Positions 1 through 10,390 of a stretch of 64,000 bases of DNA are shown in pieces. Each line of letters begins with the position of its first letter. The stretch's first letter is position 1. The notes below the pieces were generated by a model. It did no database searches and was not told the origin of the DNA. It saw only the letters and a program-made list of their open reading frames with translations. Source of the DNA: Lichina pygmaea. Lineage: Eukaryota > Ascomycota > Lichinomycetes > Lichinales > Lichinaceae. Both the position numbers and the translations under genes were made by a program. The DNA is taken from NCBI GenBank assembly GCA_963422465.1, contig OY730170.1, positions 124,001 to 188,000 on the forward strand, written 5' to 3'.

Positions 1-1772
1 CTGCGTCTCATGGCAGACTAGCTCTCTCTGTCCATTTGCCATCGTGAGCTGATAGGGCTGCTGCTTGCGTCTCCTTCCAGTGCCGAGGGTATTGTAAAGT
101 TGTCTCAAGATGTAGTTTCCACTGGCTCCAGAGTCAACAAGTGCGTATGTCTGTACTGGCGTGTTGGCATGTAGTGACACAGGTAATCGCAGGTGCTTTG
201 CGTTGCTAGGGGTCATGTTGTTGAGCTCCCAATGTCGCCCCTTGACAAGGGAGTTCAGTCTTTTCCTGATTGAAGTGTCTTTCCACTGACTGGGCAATAG
301 GTCCAGCCATTCCCATCAGTTCTGAGGAATCTGTTCATGAATTTGTCTTGCTGATACTTGTCACATCCAGGCTTAAGGCAGTACTGCCAATTGTTGATGT
401 AGCAGTTGTGGTTGTTGCCTTGCTGTAGGAACATGAGGTGTTCATGCCAGTCATGTGTGTGCCTGGGGAATGCGGTGTGTTGGTGTTTGTCCCAAAGGTG
501 GATCTCACATGCATCCTTCTTGCAATTGACCCAATGCTTGTGGCAGGTGGCGTGGTAGGGTGAATGTTCTCCATACCTTCGTAGTTGTTCGTGGTAGGTG
601 CAGTAGTGCTTTGTGCAAAACCTCCACTGTAGTTCGCTGTGCTGTAGATTTCGTGGGTCCATGCTGTAAGCATAGCTTCCTTGTGGTATTTCTTCTTTGA
701 TAGACATGGGTTTGTCTCAGTCCCTATCAGAGGTGGTTAAGGGCTCCTGTCCCTTATCCTGACCTGTCTGTTCTGGTAGGTCCTTGCCTCCTGATGTTGC
801 CAGTTGGTGGGCTGCTTCCAATGTCTGATTGTAGTTGTCCTATTGTTTGAGGGATAGCTGAGCCTCTCCTGGTGGGTCCTCTGGCTCAATGACATTCCAG
901 TCTCTGTTGAGTGTATTAAGTTGCTGTCAGTGCATCTTGTTCTTTGAACAACAGTCTTTCACCATGTGGCCTAGCTTGCCACAGGCATAGCACTTCAGTG
1001 CTTTCCTCTTTTTGTTGTTCCTTCCCTTTGTGAACCTTCCCTTGTAGTGGACTGCATCCAGTTCCATAGGTGCATAGCCATATGGGTCATGTAGTGGTGC
1101 CTTGTTAGGTGGCTTGTAGTGGTTGCTCATATGCCATGTGGGGTGGCTGTATCCTCTGTCGTGGTGTTTCTCCATCACTCTCTCAAATAGTTTGTTATTG
1201 ATGTTGATTGCTTGTGTGATGAGTTTGTCCAGTGTGTCAACCACTTGTCTGTCAAAGGTGATTTCATCCTTCATGTTTTCCTTGAGTCCACGTCAGTACA
1301 TGACTATCAGGGTGTTGTTGTCCCAGTCAGTCAGTACTGAGTATTGTTTGAACTGTGTGGTGTACTCTGCGGCTGAGTGTTGTTGTTTGATGTGCTGGAT
1401 TATTTGTATAGCCACTTTGTCTTTGTTAGATAGTCCAAGGATTCTTTTGATCTTATCCTTGAATCACGTCTATTTTGTTATCTATTCTGTTGTGCTGTCA
1501 TAGTCTCTGTTTCCTGAGAGATGTTTGTTGACGTAGGGCTTGATCTATTGATAAGCATTGCCTCTCATGTAAGTGGTTGTGAAGAGGGGCCACTTTTCCT
1601 TAGGCAGCTTCATCTCTGGTTGGAATTGAAAGTAGACTTGGAGTTGCATAAGCCAGTCGTCAACCTTGTTTCTTTCACCATAGAACAGGTCTGGCTTGGC
1701 AACACTAATCTTTCCATCTGGGAAGTTGGGGTTGGTTACTCCTGAGGTACTCATCCTTGAGGGTCTTCAAAG
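1..1772 (-). mobile_element. Gypsy element A, gag part, cut by window edge
   Basis: Ty3/Gypsy fossil on the minus strand; only its gag end and 5' LTR lie in the window. Gag begins near 1754 with a sequence almost the same as elements D and E (MSTSG...NPNFPDGK). A CCHC zinc knuckle of the form CYACGKLGHMVKDC lies near 960-1000, and a Cys/His-rich segment follows at about 255-707. Protease homology starts at the left edge (about 60-200). The element is broken, with several interruptions in the visible part. Same family as D, with which it shares the 544-bp LTR type. Inserted in the gag of element C1. Confidence 0.9.
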
Positions 1773-2140
1773 TGTTGCAGTCTGTACTGTACTGTCCTAT
1801 CTGAGTATAGGGTTAGGGTGAGAGGTGGAAGGCGGGTTGGTTCTCGCAGGAGAGGAGTGTCAAGGAGTGCGAAGGGGTTTGGTGGAACATGGTGGTGGTG
1901 ACACCTGATCAACAGCTTCGTACAAAAGGATTGTATTGAAGTAAATCTAGTTGTCTGGATCACAACATGAGTTGAAGACAATTGTTCCATAGGGAAACTA
2001 TCACCAGACTATATAGTGCTCAGTTTGTGAGCACAGTGAGCTCTGCTCACTTTGCTCACAGTTTATGCACACTGTGGTGAGCTGGGTGAGCTCTGCTCAC
2101 TTTGCTCACTTTTCATGCATGCTGCGGTGAGCTGGGTGAG

Positions 2141-2533
2141 TGTTAAGGCCCAGGCCGGAACAGCTGAGCCAACCGAAGTGAGTGTACAGAGGTACACAGA
2201 ACAATATTCACCCGACCCGGTGGACAAGGTGGACAATGTGTAACCAGCTCGTCCAGCTTGTCCACGGTGGACAAGGTGGACAACGTGTAACCAGCTCGTC
2301 CAGCTTGTCCACGCAGAAAGCTGATACCCCTTGGGAGGACCCCCCCCCCCCTCAGGCTTCTGTATATAAGGACCCAGATAGCTGGAGAGAATAGCTCTCC
2401 AGGCTGAACGCACATTACAAGCGATAATAGCAAGAGAGTTACCCCCCTTGCTATTCATCTATTGAGTCCCTGCCCTCCTCGGTCGAAGACAGGACCACCC
2501 ACATTCTGTGTGAACATGGACTGGCCTTTAACA
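2141..2533 (+). repeat. 5' LTR of element B
   Basis: 393 bp, opening TGTTAAGG and closing CCTTTAACA, imperfect inverted ends. Contains a TATA-like box (tatataagg) near 2354 and two tandem 47-bp units at 2219-2265 and 2266-2312. Each unit carries GTGGAC and, reversed, GTCCAC. Confidence 0.93.
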
Positions 2534-2571
2534 GTTTCAGCCTCTAACACATAGGACACCAGCTCAATACG

Positions 2572-4110
2572 ATGGCAGATCCACGTAGCCCTACCCCTTC
2601 GCAGGCAGGCCAAGCTTGGGCTGCGCCTCAGGCGCAAGCCCAGGAACCACCTGTCTCTACCACCCTCACCTTACCTCCAAAGCTGTTGAAGGTAGGTACG
2701 CCGAAGAGGTATGATGGATCACAAGGGGGATTGGAATTATTCTTCTCTCAGCTTGAGCTTTACTACAGATTCAACACTGCACAATTCCCTGCGGAACAGG
2801 AGAAGGTGCTGTTCGCAGCTTCCTACCTGGACGGACTGACATTTGCCTGGTTTAATGTCTACCTACGAGACTTCCTCGACAACAAGGAAGATCCCTCTAG
2901 TATGGAGACCACAACACAGCAGATTATTGGGAGATTCTCTACCTTCAAGACCCAGATGAAGAAGACCTTCGGGGTCATTGATGAAGAATGAGATGTGGAA
3001 CGAAAGCTCCAAGCACTACGGCAGACAGGGTCAGCATCAGACTTCGCGGCAAAGTTCCAACAGTTGTCAGTGAGGACACAATGGGGAGACAGTGCCTTGA
3101 CAGCACTATTCTACCAAGCTCTCAAGGAACAAGTCAAGGATGACATCACACGAGGAGACCAACCCACCGACCTCGAGGATATGATTGACACAGCGGTACG
3201 CATCAACAACCAACAATTCGAACAAGAACTTGAGAAGTGAGGCAAGCATGCAAGGCTATAGGGCAAAAAGACAGCGCCAGCACAAGACAAGTACAGCTTG
3301 ACACCCATGGAGATTGATGTAACAACACCACAGGCAACAAAGAAGAAAGAAACACAGAAGTGTTACAATTGCCAGAAGGTAGGACACCTCGCAGCCAACT
3401 GCCAAAGCAAGAAGAAGAAAGAAGGCAAGGGTAAGCAGTTGAATGCCACCGGTGCCTGGAAAGACAAGGGTATTCAGGAGCCACCGAGAGCTCCCAGAGG
3501 CACACTACCCATGAACCGGTCAGAAGCAACACTCCTCGGACAGGAGGACAATCTCAGACAGCACATCGAAAGACTGGAGAACAATCTGCAGAGGTCACTG
3601 GAGGACCTGCACGCAACCCAAGACCAGATCGATAAGGTTCATTGGGAGGATGACCTGATCTCTGAACTCAACACAACAGACTACAAGATTGACATAACTG
3701 GCATGCCACCAATTCCCGAGACACCACTACTCCGACAACAGGATGCGACCTTGTCGGAGGACAGCGAAGCGAGAGTGACACAATGGGTGGACGACACCAT
3801 CAGCATCTCACAGCCCCGAGACATCGCAGTGCAAGTGGACCATCACCAGGCTATGACACCAGCCTGCGGATGTCCTTATTGGAAAGGATGCGAGGACCAC
3901 CACTGCAAGGAACATCTCCTAGAGAAAAGGAGAAGGCACTACTTCCCTGGCCCAGAATACCACAAGAAAGCCTGGAGCATCAAGCACCAGCTAAGCCAGC
4001 AAGGGAAAGAATGCGATAACTGCGGAGAAGACGCATGGGAGCTATGCTTCACCGAAAAGTGCGAAAGACACATGGCAGAACACCAGGCTCAGGGCCTTGG
4101 TTGTTCAAAA
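2572..4110 (+). pseudogene. gag region of element B with Cys/His-rich tail
   Basis: Capsid-like gag starting MADPRSPTPSQ, followed by a retroviral-type CCHC knuckle CYNCQKVGHLAANC near 3361-3402. A Cys/His-rich block at about 3855-4110 comes next, with paired CxC/CxxC and H residues ([27 protein letters not shown]). Such a block before the protease is not a usual part of fungal Gypsy gag, but an equivalent one is present in elements A, D and E. Fossil reading frame, not functional. Confidence 0.85.
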
Positions 4111-4199
4111 AACTAGCAGTGCTCTTCAAATCTGGAGTCGGAAGAGCAGGCAAGACAACACTCCGGAGAGAAGGGGTTGAGCAGAGCCTCCACACGACA

Positions 4200-7100
4200 G
4201 CCTGCAGTCCGCATTTTCGTATCAGGATGAGAGTCAACAGGCATCTGACAAACACCATGATCAACTCTGGAGCTACTGGCAACTTCATGTCAGAAAGTTT
4301 CGCCAGGAAGCACAAGATCCCGACTCAGGAAAAGAGGAATCCATACCAACTAACAGTAGTGGACAGGACACCACTCTCCAACAACCAAGGACAAGTGACA
4401 AAGGAGACCAAGAACCTACGACTGTGTGTCAACAGTACGACGATCAGATCAGAAGAATTCGACTTGGTCCAGATACCACATGAAGTTATATTAGGTCTTC
4501 TGTGGTTGGAAAGTCAAAACCCAAGGATCGACTGGAAAAGAAGGTACCTAGTCTTTCCGAAGAGGAGTCTGGCAACTCAAGCAGAGCCAGAGAAAGTGAG
4601 AATCAAAGAGATCTTATATGCAGGGTGGAAGAAGCACCACCGGCGAGGGCAAGCCTATGTGGCTTGGATGAAGCCCCGAAACCATCAACTTTGCACCACG
4701 CATGACACCGTGGGCGAGACTCAGGCACCGCAGCTGCCAAGTGAGTATAAAGACTACCAGGAGATGTTTGGTGAGGAAGTGGTCGCGACACTACCAGAAC
4801 ACCAAGAGTGGGATCACGAAATTCCGCTGGAAGACAGAAAGAAACCCACATACAGCTCTATTTACACTCTATCAGCAAAGAAGCTTGAGGCCTTAAGAGA
4901 TTACCTGGATGAGAACCTAGCGAAAGGGTTCATAAGACCTTCAACATCACCAGCCGGATACCCGATATTGTTTGTGCCAAAGAAAGACGGCAAATTACGA
5001 CTGTGCGTTGACTACCGGCAGCTTAATGCGATCACGATTAAGAATCACTACCCACTACTGTTAATATCAGAAATCCAGGACTGAATCCAAGGAGCCAAGT
5101 GGTTTACCAAGTTCAACATCCGAGGTGCTTTCAACCTGGTTAGGATGAAAGATGGCGAAGAATGGAAGACAGCCTTTCGTACAAGGTACGGGCATTACGA
5201 GTATACTGTTATGCTATTCAGCCTTACGAATACACCGGCGATGTTCCAATCACTCATTAACACCATCCTCCGACAATACCTGGATATATTTGTTACCGCT
5301 TATATCAACGATGTCTTGGTTTACACCAATGGAACCCTGGAGGAGCACAGACAGCATGTCAAGAAGATCCTACATGCGCTCCAAGAAGCAGGAATAAGGT
5401 TACGCTTTGATAAGAGTGTCTTCCACGTGAAAGAAGTGGAATATTTGGGATCGATCCTGACAACAGAAGGAATCCGTATAGACGATATAAAGATCACAGC
5501 AGTACAAGACTGGCCAACACCCAAAAACCTCAAAGAAGTCCAATCCTTCCTGGGATTTGTGAACTTCTACCGATGATTCATCAAGGAGTACTCGAGGACA
5601 GCAGTACTCTTGACTGAACTAACAAAGAAGGAAGAAACCTTCACATGGGGGAACAGCCAAGAGAGAGTGTTCCAGGAGCTGAAAGAGAAGTTCACCTCCA
5701 CACCCATACTGGCATCATTCAATCCCGGACAGCAGATCATCATGGAGACAGATGCCTCGGACCAAGCACTTGGATCTTGCTTGTGTCAACCAGACACCGA
5801 AAACCGCCTACACCCTGTCGCATACTGATCAAGAAAGTTCTCTGGCCCAGAACTCAGGTACGATGTCCACGACAAGGAGTTGTTAGTGATTGTCAACGTA
5901 TTCCAGGAGTGGAGACCTTACCTGGAAGGAGCAAAGTACACAGTGGACATGTACTCAGACCACAAGAATTTGGCTTACTTCACGACAACAAAGAAGCTAA
6001 ACAGATGACAAGTCTGATGGGCAGAGCTTTTAGCTTCATACAACTTCCAGATCTTCTATCGAAAAGGATCAGAAAACACACAAGCGGATGCGCTTAGCAG
6101 ACAGCCTGATATGACAACAGATGACACGACAGAAGAGTGCCCAATCCTAGCAACAAAAGGACAAACTCTGGTCTATGCTCAACCTCAGTTAGCAAGAACT
6201 GAAAAAATGGGTGCACTCCTGACCCTAGGCCACAACGTTGTGGCCACAAACAAGGAAGAAGTGCCAGAGAGCACACAGGAGGACGTGATTCAACAACATC
6301 ACGATGGACCTCTACACAGACATCCTGGGCGAGACAAGACCCTGGAAAAGATCTGGAGATGTTACCACTTCAACGGAATAAAGCAGAAAGTGACAGAATT
6401 TATTCGCAACTGCAAAGAGTGTGCGAAAAACAAACCGTCACGCCACAAACCCTATGGAGAGAGTCAACAAATGGACCTCCCAGAAGCGGCTTGGGATACC
6501 ATCACAATGGATTTTGTGGTGAAGCTGCCGAGGTCAGAGGACCCAGTAACAAAGGTGAAATATGACAGTATCTCAGTGGTTGTTGACAAACTCACCAAAT
6601 ACGCTCACCTGATCCTGTGGCGAGAGACAGGAACAGCAAGCGAACTCGCCAATGTCCTGCTCAAAGAATTGGTTAGCCAGTGAGGGCTACCCACGAAGAT
6701 TATCTCAGATCAAGACAAACTCTTCACCTTGAAATTCTGGAACACGTGGACAAGACAGCTAGGGATAGACACAAGGATGTCTACTGCCTACCATCCACAA
6801 ACAGACAGACAAACTGAGAGAACAAACCAGATGATGGAACAGTACCTACACCACTACGTCAACCACTGACAGGACGATTGGGTAGAACTGCTACCAATGG
6901 CTCAGTTTGCGTACAACGATCAGCAACACAGTGTGACGGGCATGACACTGCTCTTTGCGAACTACAGCAGAAACCCCCACTGGGAAGCGATGGCGGCTGG
7001 AAGTGGCACTTCAACGAACATCGAAAAACTCACTGCTATGCATGAGGAAATGAAGACTGCAATTGAATCCGCACAAAAGACAACAAGCCACTGCCTAAAC

Positions 7101-7520
7101 AGCAAAAGGTTGAAGGGACCAACCCTGGAGAGGGGGGATAAGGTCTATTTGTCAACAAAAAACCTGCGCTCGAAGCGACCGAGCAAAAAGCTGGATCATG
7201 TACGAATCGGACTGTTTGAGATTGAGAAGCACACTGGAGAAGTCAACTACCGACTGAGACTGCCAAAAAAAGCACGGATACACCGAGTATTCTATGTCTC
7301 ACTGCTTGAGCCAGCACCCAGCGACACAGCAATCAAAACAGAATAGCACTTCGAGGACGATGAAGAAGAGTACAATGTCGAAAGGATCCTAGACAGCCGG
7401 AGAAGTGGACGGAAAATCGAATACCTGGTCAAGTGGTTAGGGTATGACAATGAGGAGAACTTGTGGGAACCCACCGAGAACTTCAGCCCTGCGACAAACA
7501 AGAAACTGCGGAGTTTCCAC
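4200..7520 (+). pseudogene. pol region of element B
   Basis: Domains seen in order: aspartic protease (SGATGNF-type active-site neighbourhood, about 4240-4340), reverse transcriptase ([21 protein letters not shown] near 4970-5035, catalytic-box region near 5310), RNase H (about 5700-6000), integrase with an HHCC-type zinc region (about 6295-6440) and catalytic core (about 6480-6850), and a C-terminal chromodomain (YLVKW...[10 protein letters not shown], about 7360-7500). The chromodomain places it among chromoviruses. Broken. Confidence 0.9.
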
Positions 7521-7956
7521 CAACAAAACCCGCAGAAGCCAGGATCGACAGAGACAAAGGCTTGAGAGAAGCCAAAGCCTCCGAAGAGAAGAAGTCCTCC
7601 AAAGGCGGCGGGGACTCCACACGCGCAGCCTCCTGCTCAAGATCCTCCTGATCCTTGATCGCAGCAAGCTCACGCTTGATGGCCTCACCCTCCTTCTTGG
7701 ACAACACACCCAACTGACAACGGAGACGAAGTTTGCGAGGAAGGAGAACAGACTCCTGCCCCTCGATCTCCTTCAGTTGAGCCTTGAGCTGAGTGCGCTC
7801 AAGCTCCATCTTCCCCCACTCCGACTCCGCAAGATGGAGATCGCAACAGCGACCCTTCTCAAGGCACCGACCGCAAAATGTGGACTCTGAACTGACGACA
7901 CACTTGGCACAGTCACGACAACATGCACTGCATGAAACTTTGGATACCTTGCCCAT
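7483..7956 (-). CDS. antisense Zn2Cys6-like, coiled-coil ORF in element B
   Basis: An ORF of 157 codons on the strand opposite to gag-pol, lying between the chromodomain and the 3' LTR and overlapping the end of pol tail to tail. Near the N-terminus (about residues 9-37) the cysteines are spaced C-x2-C-x6-C-x8-C-x2-C-x6-C, the spacing of fungal Zn(II)2Cys6 clusters. A Glu/Lys/Leu-rich stretch of coiled-coil character follows (about residues 47-105), then an acidic, Pro/Ser tail. Elements D and E have a related ORF at the same place, which argues for a real gene of this lineage. Function unknown; a DNA- or RNA-binding regulator is only a guess. Confidence 0.6.
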   Translation of the reverse strand: MGKVSKVSCSACCRDCAKCVVSSESTFCGRCLEKGRCCDLHLAESEWGKMELERTQLKAQLKEIEGQESVLLPRKLRLRCQLGVLSKKEGEAIKRELAAIKDQEDLEQEAARVESPPPLEDFFSSEALASLKPLSLSILASAGFVGGNSAVSCLSQG

Positions 7957-8065
7957 CTTGCCAACACAAGAACTGAGGACTCCACGACAATTAACACAAG
8001 ATGTCTGGGTTATGGTAAGAGAAGTGAGAGGATCTGGGGACAGAACCTTTGGAGGGAGGGGATAG

Positions 8066-8456
8066 TGTTAAGGCCTAGGCTGGAACAGCTGAGCCGACTG
8101 AAGCGAGTGTACAGAGGTACACAGAACAATATTCACCCAACCCGGTGGACGAGGTGGACGATGTGTAACCAGCTCGTCCAGCTTGTCCACGGTGGACAAG
8201 GTGGACGACGTGTAACCAGCTTGTCCAGCTCGTCCACGCAGAAAGCTGATACCCCTCGGGAGGACCCCCCCCCCTCAGGCTCCTGTATATAAGGACCCAG
8301 ATAGCCGGAGAGAATAGCTCTCCAGGCTGAACGCACATTACGAGCGACAATAGCAAGAGAGTTACCCCCCTTGCTATTCATCTATTGAGTCCCTGCCCTC
8401 CTCAGTCGAAGACAGGACCACCCACATTCTGTGTGAACATGGACTGGCCTTTAACA
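8066..8456 (+). repeat. 3' LTR of element B
   Basis: 391 bp, matching the 5' LTR along its whole length, with the two 47-bp units at 8144-8190 and 8191-8237. Followed directly by the GTGAG target duplicate at 8457-8461. Confidence 0.93.
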
Positions 8457-8637
8457 GTGAGCTCTGCTCACTTTGCTCACTTGTTCGTGCATATGCATGC
8501 TGTGGCAAGCAACCCCTGGTTTGTCTCGCCAGTCACGTGACTGGTTCCCGTGCCACACTGTCTGGTACTTCTGTCCAGTATCCTGTCTGCTGCTTTCTGT
8601 GAGTATATAAAGACTGTGTTCCTCCTGGGTCATAACA

Positions 8638-8967
8638 AAGACGTACGCAATCCACGATGTTTCTGTGGGGTACCAGTCAGTGTTGAGTGTCATCTTGAGT
8701 GACAGTGACATGATGAAGCTCTCAAGCTTCTTATACATGATTTCTGTGTTTCCACCATCGCCACTGAAGATCTCTGGGTCAGCAGTGTGTTCGGACTTGG
8801 ACTTGGGAGTAGTGTTAGTAGCTTGAATTCACATGAACTCTGCAAACATATTGTGAAGGAACTTGTTATTTCCAGCAACTGGCATAGCTTGGTCTGGTTG
8901 TTGAGACATGACAAGGATGTGAATGTGGCTTAGTGAAGTGTGTTATGGTTGGGTAGGTTTTTTGTAG
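8638..8967 (-). mobile_element. Gypsy element C1, N-terminal gag fragment
   Basis: Minus-strand copy of the same gag start found in C2 at 9431-9710 (MSQ-type start, then KSKSE...). The rest of C1 lies beyond element A, left of the window. C1 was split by A at its gag and by C2 in its LTR. Fossil, broken. Confidence 0.85.
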
Positions 8968-9105
8968 TGTGACAAGGCAATGGCAGAGCAGAACTCAAGC
9001 CTAACTGATTTGGTAACCTTGACCTGACTTGGCTTGAGACTTGAGACTTGGATTAATGTACAAGACGAAAGACAAGGAAGGAAGAAAAAAAAGAAAAGAA
9101 GAAGA

Positions 9106-9372
9106 TGTCACAGTTCTGGCTCAGTTGCATATCTGGCACAAGTCATGCACCTTGCTGGGAAGTTCCATCTGCACTGTTACCTGCTTGCTCTGCTGTATCC
9201 CCTGCCTATAAGAACTTCTCCTGCTCCCCCAGCTTGTTCTCTTCTTCTTTTCTCTTTTCCTTCCTTGTCTTTCATCTTATACATCAATCCAAGTCTCAAG
9301 TCTCAAGCCAAGTCAGGTCAAGGTTACTGAATCAGTTAGGCTTGAGTTCTGCTCTGCCATTGCCTTGTCACA
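9106..9372 (+). repeat. 5' LTR of element C2
   Basis: 267 bp, TGTCACAG...TTGTCACA, TATA-like cctataagaac near 9207. Same length as the 3' LTR and as the solo LTR at 55262-55528. Confidence 0.93.
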
Positions 9373-9430
9373 CTACGAAAGACCTACTCAACCATAACAC
9401 ACTTCACCAAGCCATGTTCATGTTCTTGTT

Positions 9431-10390
9431 ATGTCTCAACAACCAGACCAAGCCATGCCAGTTGCTGGAAATAACAAGTTTCTTCACAACATGTTTGCAG
9501 AGTTTATGCAAATTCAAGCTACCAACACCACTCCCAAGTCTAAGTCTGAATGTACTGCTGACCCAGAGATCTTCAGTGGTGATGGCGGAAACACAGAAAT
9601 CACGCATGAGAAGCTTGAGAGCTTTATCATGTCACTGTCACTCAAGATGATGTTCAACACTGACTGGTACTCCACAGAAACATCGTGGATTGCGTACGTC
9701 TTTTCACACACGACTGGCACTGCGCAGTCCTACATCTCAGCTAAGATCACGGCTGGCCAGTACATTGACTGGCACGACATCATCCAAGATCTCCAGAACA
9801 CCTTCTCCAACCCAGACCCAGAGTTCCTAGCTGAGAGGAAGCTTATCACCTTGCGTCAGGCCAACTGTTCCTTTGCTGAGTTCTTCACAGAGTTCAATCA
9901 GTATGCTCCACGCACAGGCTTCAACAACAAGGCCTTGAAGTGCCATCTTTGATGTGCTGTCTCTGAAGAGCTTGCCAAGCAGCTTGTCAGCATCAACCTC
10001 AAGGACATCAGCTATCAGAAGCTTGTTGAGGAATGCCAGCTGCAGGACAACCAGTTGTGTGCCACTTCTGCCAACTCTCGCTGTCCACATCAAGCACCTC
10101 CCACCCAAGCCTCAGTTCCACAGTCAGAAGCTTCAGTTCCGTGTCCAGGGTTCATCAAGCCAGCCTTCACACCACAGCCACCAAGTCCTACCATAGATCT
10201 CAGCCACTCTAAGCTGACACCAGAAGAGTGAGAACATTGCTGAAGCAAAGGTCTCTGCTTCTACTGTGGGAACCAAGGTCATGTCTCAACCTTCTGTCCA
10301 GTGAAAAGCATGCCTGTTGTTACCACCACCACAACCACCACCAAGTCTGCCACTGTTGAGACTACTCCAGAGTCAGAAAACAAGTAGTCC
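9431..10390 (+). pseudogene. gag region of element C2
   Basis: Gag-like sequence starting MSQQPDQAMPVAGNNK. The capsid-like middle (about 9650-9950) has the LITLRQ...FAEFFTEFNQYA signature of Ty3/Gypsy gag. A CCHC knuckle of the form CFYCGNQGHVSTFC lies near 10255-10300. Not functional. Confidence 0.85.

Larger units (their letters stand above)
2141..8456 (+). mobile_element. Gypsy chromovirus element B (fossil)
   Basis: A 6.3-kb Ty3/Gypsy element with two LTRs, gag, pol in the order protease, reverse transcriptase, RNase H, integrase, chromodomain, then an antisense ORF and a purine-rich tract (about 8051-8064) before the 3' LTR. Target duplication GTGAG on both sides. LTRs differ by roughly 5% by eye, almost all transitions, so it is moderately old and has passed through RIP-like mutation. 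It is broken, with on the order of ten interruptions. It inserted in the repeated U3 part of element A's LTR, so it is younger than A. Confidence 0.93.
1773..8637 (-). repeat. 5' LTR of element A, split by element B
   Basis: Two pieces, 1773-2140 and 8462-8637, sum to 544 bp, the length of both LTRs of element D. In the element's direction it opens TGTTA and closes near CAACA. It holds a TATA-like box (actatatag) and tandem 50-bp units with opposed GTGAGC/GCTCAC motifs. Element B sits between the pieces, flanked by a GTGAG duplication (2136-2140 and 8457-8461). The base run aagac at 8638-8642 is the expected target duplication of A; its partner lies left of the window. Confidence 0.9.

Noticed and set aside
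2063-2458. ORFs with WTSWTSWLHVVHLVH repeats in LTR B
   Set aside because: They translate the 47-bp tandem units of the LTR; similar frames appear in the 3' LTR and are by-products of the repeat.
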